In this document: piece after piece, positions 51,562 through 60,700 of the stretch | Layout: each line of letters opens with the position of its first letter | How positions within the stretch are numbered: position 1 is the stretch's first letter | Assembly: GCA_002711995.1 (NCBI GenBank) | Contig: PASN01000008.1 | Coordinates: 124,001 to 188,000 of the forward strand | Reading direction: 5' to 3' | DNA length: 64,000 bases | Source of the DNA: Halobacteriovoraceae bacterium | Lineage (GTDB): Bacteria > Bdellovibrionota > Bacteriovoracia > Bacteriovoracales > Bacteriovoracaceae | Translations under genes and position numbers: made by a program | Notes under the pieces: generated by a model | Database searches by the model: none | The model's input: the letters and a program-made list of their open reading frames with translations, nothing else | Told to the model about the DNA's origin: nothing

Positions 51562-51807
51562 TTATCTTACAGAGTCCAAAGCTCTTTTCATTTCTTTGTT
51601 AAATGTTTTTCTCTCTGGGATTTTATTCCTAAACTTCTTTCTAAATCTCGGAGAGATAGAAAGATCTCCAGGCGAAGAGGAATCTCCAGCAACATCCAAG
51701 GCCTCAAAATCAAAGACTTCGTGCTTTTTGTATTGGTATTTAACCTTTCCTTTCTTGGCACTGACGTTGAAGGACAGTGCAAGAGCAAAAACAATAAAGT
51801 ATTTCAT
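51562..51807 (-). CDS. Small exported protein of the gliding-type cluster
   Basis: An 81-aa protein with a signal peptide (FIVFALALSFNVSA, about 1-17). The mature 60 residues are basic and carry the block DVAGDSSSPGDLSISPRFRK and KFRNKIPERKTFNKEM, which I associate with small proteins next to AgmX/FHA genes in Bdellovibrionota, though I cannot name a family. It overlaps the TPR lipoprotein gene by 4 bp (ATGA) and precedes the FHA gene by 10 bp. Confidence 0.65.
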   Translation of the reverse strand: MKYFIVFALALSFNVSAKKGKVKYQYKKHEVFDFEALDVAGDSSSPGDLSISPRFRKKFRNKIPERKTFNKEMKRALDSVR

Positions 51808-52673
51808 AGACCGACCTTCTTTTTACTCTGCTCGTAATAGCTTTTATATGGACCTAGCTCATCCTCATCAATATCATCTAAGATGTCTCTGGCCTCGTAC
51901 TTTTTTCCAGTTTTATAGAGTGCCAAAGCTGCGTTGATTCCAATGTAGGGACGCTCATAAAAGTCTTCATCTATTCGCTTAAAGTAATCTGCGGCCCGTT
52001 CATAGTCGCCGGCCATCAGATAGGCGGATCCTAGTCCAGCAAATACGTCAACGTCATTGCTGCCTTCTAAGACCTTGAACTCTTTTATCGCATTGTTGAA
52101 GAGCCCATAGTCTAAATATAACTGAGCAAGGTTAAACCTAGGAGTCTTTGAGAAGTTCGCGTTTTTCACAGCTCTAGAGAAGGCTACTTCGGCCTTCTGG
52201 TCACTTCCCTCTTTCCTATACATCAATCCAATATTGTTTAGTGCCGGAGCGTAGTTCGGTCGAAACTCCAAGGCCTTATTATAAAACATCAAGGCCTTCC
52301 TTCTCTCACCTTTCAAAAGATAACAAGTGCCTACCTGGTTCCAAAATGAAGGGTTTTTCCGGTACCTTTCATTTTCAGTTTCAATCACACCAAAGGCTTC
52401 ATTGAACTCGCCCTTGTGACAGAGATATACAATCTTAGTTAAGACATCGCCGTCTTTAACCTCGGAATCAAAAGAATTCACACGATAAAGACTTTCATCC
52501 TTGAGCGCCTGAGCGTTTTCGCTATCTACATCAGAAAAGTAGTCTCTCCTAAAGTCATATCTTTCCGCTTTTGGCTTTTCAAAGTCCTTATTAGAAACAT
52601 CTTCAAGGCTAATCTCTCTTGTTTGATTAAGAGCACAGCCAGTAAATATCATTAACAACATAAACTTGATCAT
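51804..52673 (-). CDS. TPR-repeat lipoprotein (AglT/GltE-like)
   Basis: A 289-aa predicted lipoprotein (LLMIFTGC, Cys about 12) followed by an acidic linker and at least four TPR units, such as NQVGTCYLLKGERRKALMFYNKALEFRP, APALNNIGLMYRKEGSDQKAEVAFSRAV and RAADYFKRI. Such outer-membrane-attached TPR proteins are part of the Glt envelope complex (GltE/AglT). The assignment rests on layout and neighbours. Both ends overlap neighbouring genes by 4 bp, so the operon is tightly coupled. Confidence 0.8.
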   Translation of the reverse strand: MIKFMLLMIFTGCALNQTREISLEDVSNKDFEKPKAERYDFRRDYFSDVDSENAQALKDESLYRVNSFDSEVKDGDVLTKIVYLCHKGEFNEAFGVIETENERYRKNPSFWNQVGTCYLLKGERRKALMFYNKALEFRPNYAPALNNIGLMYRKEGSDQKAEVAFSRAVKNANFSKTPRFNLAQLYLDYGLFNNAIKEFKVLEGSNDVDVFAGLGSAYLMAGDYERAADYFKRIDEDFYERPYIGINAALALYKTGKKYEARDILDDIDEDELGPYKSYYEQSKKKVGL

Positions 52674-53389
52674 TGTTTTCCACTCCTATCCATACTCACG
52701 CCCTTTGCAGGGTATGCATATTTGACAGTCATCCCATCCAGAGGAACCGGGGTTAAAAGGTAATTAAAGTCGCTTAGGATTTTGTTTTCTTCAATCGTTT
52801 TCCATCCTTCTTGCTTATAATTGGCTGCACTTTGCTTTAAAGGGCTCGCTACTTGGAGCATCGACTTTTGAAAGCTTGCAACATATTCCTTAGATTTTCC
52901 TGGAGGAGTGAACTTTTGAATTTCCTCCGCTGCATGGCCATACGCCTCGACCAAAACTTTGTAGGCTCCGATAATACCGCGACCAGATCCAATCTTTTGA
53001 ATATCCACCGCTTGCTTTGTCATTTGGTCTAAAAGACCTAACTTTCTCTTTAGGATTGTATTGAATGCGTTTTCAGGAAATCTCAATTCCATTTTTTTCA
53101 TAGAGTTTAAGGTGCCCAGAAGCTCTTGAAGTTTTTCATCAGCAATGACATCCAAAGCTTCAAGAGGAATGTCTTGATTGCTTTGTTTGGCATTGCGGTA
53201 AGCTTGTCTTTTAAGTTTTCCGTAAAAGTTGGCCTTTGTTGAGTTATTGTACTTCTTGTGGATACCTTCAAGTGTGAAAAAATGATGAATCAACTGTGCA
53301 TGCGCGCTTCGATTTTTAAATAGTCTATTTGCGAGCGTTTCATAATCCTTGTACATCTTCTTATCTCTAAACTCCGAAAGAAGTTCCAT
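52670..53389 (-). CDS. Minus-one-frame 3' part of the TPR gene
   Basis: The downstream frame from its first ATG encodes 239 residues, helical and charged, without its own signal peptide. Coding character extends upstream of this ATG to the slippery site, so it is more likely the C-terminal part of the 959-aa protein than a separate gene. The ATG lies in the stem of the predicted frameshift hairpin and has no clear SD. Confidence 0.45.
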   Translation of the reverse strand: MELLSEFRDKKMYKDYETLANRLFKNRSAHAQLIHHFFTLEGIHKKYNNSTKANFYGKLKRQAYRNAKQSNQDIPLEALDVIADEKLQELLGTLNSMKKMELRFPENAFNTILKRKLGLLDQMTKQAVDIQKIGSGRGIIGAYKVLVEAYGHAAEEIQKFTPPGKSKEYVASFQKSMLQVASPLKQSAANYKQEGWKTIEENKILSDFNYLLTPVPLDGMTVKYAYPAKGVSMDRSGKQ

Positions 53390-55548
53390 TTGAGCATCAA
53401 CAATGTGAACAGATGGAACTCGACATTTTTTCCCAAATCGATAAGTTCCTGGGTCTTTGCAAGATTTCCCTCAGACAAATAGAGATAAATCGCATTCTTA
53501 AAAGCAGTAGACTTTTTTCTACTCTTCACGGAACAAAGCTTTGCTACAACTCTTGTAGACAAATCGGCGCTGGCCTCAAACTGAAGCTTCGTGAACAAGA
53601 AGCTGGAAATGGTTAAAAATGAATCAACAAATGAGCTAGCATCTTTTGAAGGCATCTCCTTTAACGCTTCAACCGCCCACTGGTATGATTTTTTAGTTGA
53701 ACCCAATTCATAATAAAGAGCTGCAAGATTGTATTTTGCGTTAACCTTTGAGCGTTTAGTGCTGTGCGGATCATTTAAAATTTTGTGGTACCCCTTAAGG
53801 GCCACAGACTTGTCACCTTTGTTAAGAGAGTTTTGAACTCCCTCAATCTGAATAGTGGTAAGAAGCTCTTGAAGTTTTTTCTTGTATTTAGCGCTTACGA
53901 GGTATTTGTTAGCATTGATATCATCTATCCACACGCCAATTGTCCTATAATCTTTGGCCTTCCTGGAAACCTCCATCATATTGGCAATCATAATCTCTTG
54001 ATTTTTCCAATCTTTAGGGTAGACCTTAACAAACCTATCAAGAACATCCTTGGCCTTTTTATAGTCTCGCTTGTCTAAATATACTTTAAAAAGTTTTTTA
54101 TACACTTCTTTCGAGTTTTTACCCTTAGGCCAATGTTTGATGTATCCTTCATAAACAGGCTCATAAAACTGCTCTTTAATCGCACTAGACAATCTTTTTT
54201 GGCCAAGAGTTGCAAGCATCCCCTCCATCGACTTATCCAATAGCTTTCTGTTTTTCTTCGCCTCGGCACTGTCAAATGCCTTTTTGTAAAAAGCAATTGC
54301 CTTAGGCCAGTCATAATTGGCATACGCCGTTTCAGCTTTATGGAAAAGGTGTTCATCAGCATTAGCCTTATCCACTTCGGAGAGCATATCAAAGTATTGA
54401 ATGGCCCTAGAAGCCTTTCTGTTTCGAACCTTCTTTAATCGTTTATAGGTCTTAGAAACAACTTGTTTTTGAAGCTTTGCAGCCTGCTTCTGCATTTGAA
54501 AGTTGAAAGTTTTGATTTCATTGCTAGAGATGCTTCCTTTTTTAAAGAGCTTAAAAAGTTCTTTGGAGGTCTTGAGGTGCGAATACTCTTTTCCAAACTT
54601 CTCATACAGTACAAGCTTCTCTAAATAGATTTCAGGAAGACGTTCTTCGTCTTTTTCAAATTTTAAAGCATAATTTAGTGTTTTCTCAGACTGTGTATAC
54701 TTTCCTTGGTCTCTCAAAGAAACCGCAATTCTTAAAAGCTGTCGGGTAAAGTTGATTCCTATTTTCTTATAAAATTGAATCCCTTCCTCTATTTTGCCTG
54801 ATGTTGCGTAAAACTGGCCAATATCCCTTTCAACCTGAGAGCGCATGTCTATAAATTTTTGATTGGAACTTCTCTGAAAGACCTCTTTCATTTTAGAAAT
54901 TGCTTTGGACGCTTGCCCGTTTCTGTAATAGCACCAAGCTAAGTTGAAAGAATCTTTAGTCCACCATTTGTCTTGGTGACGTTTCAAGGCGTTTTCATAA
55001 AGTGGAATTGCTTTAGAATAGCTCTTTTTGTTGTAATAAATCTCTGCAAGCGAGATTTGCGATTTAATTTTTGTTATAGAGTCAGAGCTTGATCTTTTAT
55101 TCGCATTAGCAAAGTACTTTGCCGCAGTCTTATCTCGTCCAGCCTCTTTGGCGTTGAAGCCGAGAATATAATAAACGTCAGAAATGTTGGAGTATCTCGG
55201 AAACCTTTTCGTAATCCTAATAGCAAGTCTATTTGCTTTGGCAAAGTAGGAGGCTGACTTTGAGAAGTGAGCATTTTTATTTAAAGAGCGTCTTTTTTCA
55301 GCACTAAAACTCATAAAGTCTTGATTCTCTTTCTCTCTCCAAAGTCTGGCCTTCTCTAGATTGAGTTCGGCCATTCTAAGAAGATAGTCAGGATTCGCCC
55401 CTTTGACTTGTGATGACAATCTATTTATTTCCGAAAGCTCCTCGTCAATAATAGATATAATTCTCTCTCTTCTTTCATCAAGGCTTAATGCAAAAGACGC
55501 TTGGATCCCAAGCGCGCAAAAAAGGAATATAGATAATAATGTTTTCAT
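52670..55548 (-). CDS. Large exported TPR protein (GltD-like), expressed through a -1 frameshift
   Basis: Read through a -1 shift at 53434-53428, this gene encodes one 959-aa protein: signal peptide (about 1-20), then TPR-type helical repeats along almost the whole length (for example YYNKKSYSKAIPLYENAL, FNLAWCYYRNGQASKAISKM, YNLAALYYELGSTKKSYQWAVEAL), continuing after the shift with MELLSEFRDKKMYKDYETLANRLF and a helical C-terminal part ending MDRSGKQ. It resembles the large periplasmic TPR component of the Glt gliding complex. The two frames overlap by 100 bp, and a full set of frameshift signals lies at the junction. A one-base deletion in an A-run would give the same picture. Confidence 0.7.
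53290..55548 (-). CDS. Zero-frame product of the TPR gene
   Basis: Without frameshifting, translation yields 752 aa. The last 47 residues after the slippery site (from about NVEFHLFTLL) have no TPR character and are Arg-rich at the end, as expected for out-of-frame coding. It would be a truncated TPR protein lacking about 250 C-terminal residues. Confidence 0.5.
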   Translation of the reverse strand: MKTLLSIFLFCALGIQASFALSLDERRERIISIIDEELSEINRLSSQVKGANPDYLLRMAELNLEKARLWREKENQDFMSFSAEKRRSLNKNAHFSKSASYFAKANRLAIRITKRFPRYSNISDVYYILGFNAKEAGRDKTAAKYFANANKRSSSDSITKIKSQISLAEIYYNKKSYSKAIPLYENALKRHQDKWWTKDSFNLAWCYYRNGQASKAISKMKEVFQRSSNQKFIDMRSQVERDIGQFYATSGKIEEGIQFYKKIGINFTRQLLRIAVSLRDQGKYTQSEKTLNYALKFEKDEERLPEIYLEKLVLYEKFGKEYSHLKTSKELFKLFKKGSISSNEIKTFNFQMQKQAAKLQKQVVSKTYKRLKKVRNRKASRAIQYFDMLSEVDKANADEHLFHKAETAYANYDWPKAIAFYKKAFDSAEAKKNRKLLDKSMEGMLATLGQKRLSSAIKEQFYEPVYEGYIKHWPKGKNSKEVYKKLFKVYLDKRDYKKAKDVLDRFVKVYPKDWKNQEIMIANMMEVSRKAKDYRTIGVWIDDINANKYLVSAKYKKKLQELLTTIQIEGVQNSLNKGDKSVALKGYHKILNDPHSTKRSKVNAKYNLAALYYELGSTKKSYQWAVEALKEMPSKDASSFVDSFLTISSFLFTKLQFEASADLSTRVVAKLCSVKSRKKSTAFKNAIYLYLSEGNLAKTQELIDLGKNVEFHLFTLLMLKWNFFRSLEIRRCTRIMKRSQIDYLKIEARMHS
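53381..53450 (-). promoter_or_regulatory. Predicted programmed -1 ribosomal frameshift element
   Basis: In mRNA order: SD-like AGGAA (53450-53446), 11 nt, slippery heptamer G-GGA-AAA in zero frame (53434-53428), 6-nt spacer, then a stem of GAGTTCCAT with ATGGAACTT (53421-53413 with 53389-53381; eight Watson-Crick pairs and one G-U) around a 23-nt loop. Element order and spacings match bacterial dnaX-type frameshifting. Confidence 0.55.
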
Positions 55549-55551
55549 ACT

Positions 55552-56958
55552 CTAGCACTCCGATCCCAGGGCAAATACATAGTCGCCCAGTTCATCGGCC
55601 CAAAACTCCCCATTAAAGTTCCAAAAATACTGTTTCTCATTTCGGTCGATATACTTGATATCTCCTCTCTTACCTTTATCTGAGTCAAATCTGTAAAGCC
55701 TTGCCTTTCTTTGTTCAAGAACCTCTAGCTTAATATAGCTCATTCCCTCAAAGGCACGGTAAAGGTCAGCGTATTTTCCAACAAGACGACTTCTTACATA
55801 GGCCCCCATCAATTTTTTCTGAGATTGAATAACTTCATTCAAATTATTGCCTAAAGCCCTTTTGAAGGAAGAGCGTCGTAGAGATTTTACTTTATCCAGT
55901 TCTTTGGCCGCTGAGATAAGAGATTCCCTTATCTCTTTATATGCGCCTTCTCTTTCGACACTTTTGAGAAGAGTTCCTAGAAGCTTACTGTCGGCCTTGT
56001 TCATTTTTTCGAAGTCGGCCATCATTCTATAGTAGCGATTATAGTTGGATTTGTTTCTTTTTAAATACAACCTAAGCTTTCTCGCTGGTTGAAGATACTT
56101 TCTGTAAAAATTGTCGCTAATTTGCTTAGCATCGTTGTATAGACACATTTTTAAATAAGACAAGGCCCTAAGAGTTTCGATTTCCGGATTGAAAACATAG
56201 TCGAAAACCGGCGCTTTATATGTAACGAGCTTGCCCAGAGTCCTGTTGTAATTATTCAAATAGTAACTGGTCCATGCCTCTTCAAACAACACTTCAGGCC
56301 AAATAGGAGAACTTTTCGGAATATCGAGATATCTCAATTCTGCCTTTTTATAGTCCTTCATTGCAAACAAGGTTCTTGCCTCTCCTAAAAGACAATAATC
56401 CCGATTTACCTCCAACTGCCCTCTAACCAATTGGCTGTCAGTCTTTGTCATCATCGATTCACTCAATCTTTGACACTCTTTGAAGTTCGATAAAGCTGTA
56501 GAGTATTTACCGATATTAGAATTGGCGGCTGCCAATAGATTTGAGGCAAATGGACTAATTGGATGATTGGAGTTTACACGATCAGCATAATTTGCAGCGT
56601 TTCTAATATCCCCGGTGCGCATTTTCTTCTTAGCGATTACATAATAGAGTGAATTTGAATTTTTTCTTCTCAGGTAACGCAATGGCAAAGTTTCAAACTG
56701 CCTAGGTCCAACCACAGCAACCATTTCTTCAAATGCTTTTTCAAGTTTAGTGTCGAAAGAGCTTTTACTTCTTGTTAAATACTCTTTCATCCATGGCACC
56801 GCTGAGAAGTGAAGTCCGGCATCAACCAACTCAATCACCATTGCCCGGTACTTTTTTGTTAGAGATAGTCTGGAGTCATAGACCTTTTTTGCCTGACCAA
56901 CAGATCCAAATGAATTTAGACCAATAAGGCCTGTTAGCATGATAACTTTGTAGAACAT
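55552..56958 (-). CDS. Exported helical repeat protein of the gliding-type cluster
   Basis: A 468-aa protein with a signal peptide (about 1-22, MLTGLIGLNSFGSVGQA). Most of it is TPR-like helical hairpins: YVIAKKKMRTGDIRNAANYADRV, ASNLLAAANSNIGKYSTALSNFKEC, LFAMKDYKKAELRYLDI and EAWTSYYLNNYNRTLGKL. The C-terminal 40 residues become Trp/Tyr-rich (YFWNFNGEFWADELGDYVFALG) with a final Cys, which looks like a small conserved end motif of this protein class. It is second in the envelope operon, 3 bp before the large TPR gene. I infer a structural role in the periplasm. Confidence 0.75.
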   Translation of the reverse strand: MFYKVIMLTGLIGLNSFGSVGQAKKVYDSRLSLTKKYRAMVIELVDAGLHFSAVPWMKEYLTRSKSSFDTKLEKAFEEMVAVVGPRQFETLPLRYLRRKNSNSLYYVIAKKKMRTGDIRNAANYADRVNSNHPISPFASNLLAAANSNIGKYSTALSNFKECQRLSESMMTKTDSQLVRGQLEVNRDYCLLGEARTLFAMKDYKKAELRYLDIPKSSPIWPEVLFEEAWTSYYLNNYNRTLGKLVTYKAPVFDYVFNPEIETLRALSYLKMCLYNDAKQISDNFYRKYLQPARKLRLYLKRNKSNYNRYYRMMADFEKMNKADSKLLGTLLKSVEREGAYKEIRESLISAAKELDKVKSLRRSSFKRALGNNLNEVIQSQKKLMGAYVRSRLVGKYADLYRAFEGMSYIKLEVLEQRKARLYRFDSDKGKRGDIKYIDRNEKQYFWNFNGEFWADELGDYVFALGSEC

Positions 56959-56973
56959 CCTGTTCCTCTTTAA

Positions 56974-57675
56974 TTAAAATGTGTAATTTAATCCCAATTT
57001 GAAGTCATAGTAATGTGTCCAAGACTTCTCTGTTCTCTCATTATTAGAGGCATCTTGCCTCGCCACATCCGCATTTATATGTAGACCTTCAAATCTCATT
57101 TCAGCACTCCAATTTTGAGTTATGTAGAAACGAAAGTTGGTCATCCAAGTTGGGGACAAAACAGTTTCAGATGTTAGATCTGATGAACTACTTGTTCCGA
57201 ACTCTTCTCTATTGTCCAAAGTAGAGACATTGGCGGCTCCTGCTCCAAACATCCAGTCATAATAAAAGATTTTATTAAAGGTATTAATTTTGGCATAGAA
57301 GGGAGCCCACAACACCATAGCGCCAATAGAAGTATCCACCTTGCGGTAAAAAGCTTCCGTACCCTGCTCGTTCACTCCCTCGTGAGTTGAGTTGGTGCTT
57401 CCAGATGCGCTGGTATAAAATAACTCAATACCCCACTCTTCCTTAAAAAAGAATCCTCCATGAGCGCTAAACTCATTGCTATCAATGAATGCCCCATTGA
57501 TTTGAGAACCGGCCAGTAGGCCTAGATAAACTTTTTTGTTTTTCCTAAACTTTCTGTTTTGGAGAACATAGACTTCCTTATCTTGATCTAACCAGGAAAA
57601 GTCATAGACGTTACTTTCACTGGCCAACAACTGAATGGAACTAAACAAACAAACTAAAGAAACAATAAATTTCAT
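56974..57675 (-). CDS. Outer-membrane beta-barrel protein, myxobacterial type
   Basis: A 233-aa predicted barrel: signal peptide (about 1-18), a short acidic lead, then strands such as KVYLGLLAGSQINGAF, FSAHGGFFFKEEWGIELFYTSA, MVLWAPFYAKIN and a C-terminal FKLGLNYTF ending in Phe, as needed for outer-membrane insertion. The pattern fits the outer-membrane beta-barrel domain group common in Myxococcota and Bdellovibrionota, where members sit with Glt genes. It is the first gene of the envelope operon and could be the complex's outer-membrane exit component. Confidence 0.82.
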   Translation of the reverse strand: MKFIVSLVCLFSSIQLLASESNVYDFSWLDQDKEVYVLQNRKFRKNKKVYLGLLAGSQINGAFIDSNEFSAHGGFFFKEEWGIELFYTSASGSTNSTHEGVNEQGTEAFYRKVDTSIGAMVLWAPFYAKINTFNKIFYYDWMFGAGAANVSTLDNREEFGTSSSSDLTSETVLSPTWMTNFRFYITQNWSAEMRFEGLHINADVARQDASNNERTEKSWTHYYDFKLGLNYTF

Positions 57676-57715
57676 AACCTTCCTTGGCCTAATAAATTTA
57701 CTTACTTAGATTATT

Positions 57716-60700
57716 TTAGCAGGAAAAGGATGGTGTGCAAGATGATAGGTCTTTCTTGCTGCAGATTTTATTGAAATCACAGTGTTCGCAATAATTGGTG
57801 TCTACTTTATCGGAGTCATTAGCGAGTAGGATATAATTCCACAAGTAGTTTTCCACATCTTCTTTAGAAACGATTTGGTCAAGATTAATCTTATTGTCAA
57901 CATAACAAAGGACTAATTTGATCTGATTTACACTCTCCATGCCCTTTGAATTGAACAACGCATATGCATATGCTTTTAGCTGGAACCAATAGCTTTCAGG
58001 GGCTTCTTTCTTAACTCTACCAGTCTTGAAATCCCAAATTTCACATACACCTTTCTCCACATCCTGAATAATTAGGTCAGGTATGCCGGAAATCATGTAT
58101 TGAAACATTTCAAATTTCATAGGTCTTTCACTTATAAAATTTGCGTTATCCCCAAACTCCTTTAAGTTTTCAACAACCCACTCAACTTGGTTTTGGTATT
58201 TTGAAGGTGCAATATTAAAATCCGACAAAATCGTTTTGGACAGTTCATCGTGAACTTCAATACCTCGCTCAGAACTAGAAAAGCTTTTAGAGCTAAGCTG
58301 ATCAATGTCTGAATTCCTATCTTCTTTAAATAAAGCGTCGCTATCTAGCTTTAAGATATTTTGTAGATAAAACTTTCTTGGACACTGAGTGACGAGTGCC
58401 AGCCTTGTGACTGACAACTCTGGCATTAGCATAACTTTTGTTTTGCCGGAAGCGCTCTCCACCCCAAGGTTGTCAAAATGAAACATTGGCGGCTGGTTGG
58501 CCATTCTTTGGAGAAATCCCAAGTCAAACTCTTTAGAAATATCATAAGTTTTGATGTTCTTGGAAATCTCCTGATTAAAGTCCATCCCCTCTTCATCTTG
58601 GGTCAAAAATTTTTGGAGTCCCGATACCCAGCTTCCTTTGGCGACAGTTGCTTTTAGTTTTCCAAACTCTAGTCTAACCCATGCAAGTTCGTTTTCCGCT
58701 CTAGTGCAGGCCACATAAAAAAGTCTTTTAGATTCACTAAACTCCTTTCTCTTTGCGACCGCCTGTTCAAGCATATAATGAGGAGACTTAAACTTTTTCT
58801 TGCCTGTAAGCTCCTCTGACCACTTGAAGCTATAGGGTGATTTGCCAAACATTTCCTTCATTCCCATGGAATTGTCGTTGGTATAAATTCCACCCAAAAG
58901 GATTCTATTAAATTCAAGTCCTTTAGATGCGTGAGCAGACATGAGAACGACTTTCTTTGGGTTCTTTCCATACTGAAAGTCCAGGGAGTAACTTAACTCG
59001 CTCCATGCGTCCATTTTGCTTGCGATCTCACCTAAGTCCCCGCCACACATATCTATGAGAAGCTTTATGTTCTCCAAATTATTTTTATAATTTGAATTAA
59101 CTATGCCTATAGAGGATAGAAAAAGAAGAAATGATTGATATAGTCCATAATATGAAATATTGCTTTCAAACTTCTTGGCCTCGCTCAAAGTATTTAGGAC
59201 TTCCACATTCAAAAGGCTAAAGTAAGAATTTAAAGAGTGCTCAAGGAACTGATCCTTCAACTTTCCATGGTTAAAGCTATGTTTAACAAGCATATCGAAC
59301 ATCCCAAGAATTGGATCCTCAAGCATTGGGATTTTAACTTGAGAAGTAAACCCGATGTCCATTGACAACAAGATTTGCATCAACACCTTGCTTGGCTTTA
59401 ACTTACGGTACAAAACAGCAGTTGTTTCATTGTTTTTATCTAAGTTGCTTTTAATCTCACACGCTAAGGCGAGGGCCTCAAGGTACTCAACATCACTTGA
59501 GCTCAGCTTTTCAAGGTCTCCCTCCAAGAACTCCAAGTTGGCCTCAATTTCGTAAATTTTACCATTCGCTCGCTCTGGTATTGGAGCATTTTGACGCTCA
59601 ACTTCAACTGCATAATGGTCACTGCCCTCAAATCCAAGTCCAAGCTTGAATAAGTAGTCAAACAGGGAGTTGTTGAATTTAATAATGTCTTTGTCTGAAC
59701 GATAATTATTAAGTAGCGATAGTTTCAGAGGTGTCTTTTGTTGCATCTCAAAAAAGACTCCCAATTCCCCGCCTCTAAAACCATATATGGCCTGCTTCAC
59801 ATCTCCAACGCAAAAGATTCTAGAATAGTCACCATCCACAATTTTGGAGAGAATGTTAAATTGAATAAAGGACGTGTCTTGAAATTCATCAACAATAAGA
59901 TATTCGTATTCGCTCTTTACCATTTCACGAATTGATTGAACGTCCAAATTTTCATTAACGATGTATTCCAAATCTCCAAAGGTAAAACCAGGCTTCTCAC
60001 TGTAGGCAGCTTCCACGTGCATAAAAAGATTTTGAAATTGGCCATACCAGCCACGAACCTGGGCAAGACCATCCTCCTCAAACTGAAGAAAGTCTTTTTC
60101 ATTCTTTTTTAAGAAGTCTTTAAACTCTTTGACTAGTTTATAAAAATCTTTTGCATCTTGAGGAATGCTTTTCGCTCCAGGTGCTCTAGGAATCTTCCAG
60201 TCTTCACTTGAAAGTTCCAAAATCCACCTATTTAGAGATGCCAATGAAAAATCGAAATTTGAGCGGAACTCTTCAAAACGCTCCAGAAACTTAAACCAAT
60301 CCTTATCTTTAAAGTCAGACCATTGACCTAAGCTGGCCTGCTCTTCAAAAATTTGGCTAAAGTTTTGATGCCATAGCAACTGCTTTATAGTCTCATTCAA
60401 ATCTTCCAGTTCGAAAGACTCGATGTCTATATTTTTCCACATTAGTCTAAGTGTTGGATCTGCGAGTATTCCCTTAAGAGAAGAGAGCACATTATTTTTT
60501 TCTTTGAGAATCGTTTTGTAGAAAGAGTCCTCTCTCCCTACAGAGTCCTCAAGCCAGTCTAGAAAGATCTCTTCTATCTGTTTTGAAAACTCGGCTTCTC
60601 CAATGATATCGTCGTTAGGGTTTACCTGTGAGAAGAATCCTTGTTTAATTAACTTATAGCAATAGCCATGAATGGTTGAAACTGTGAGGGAGTCAAGCTT

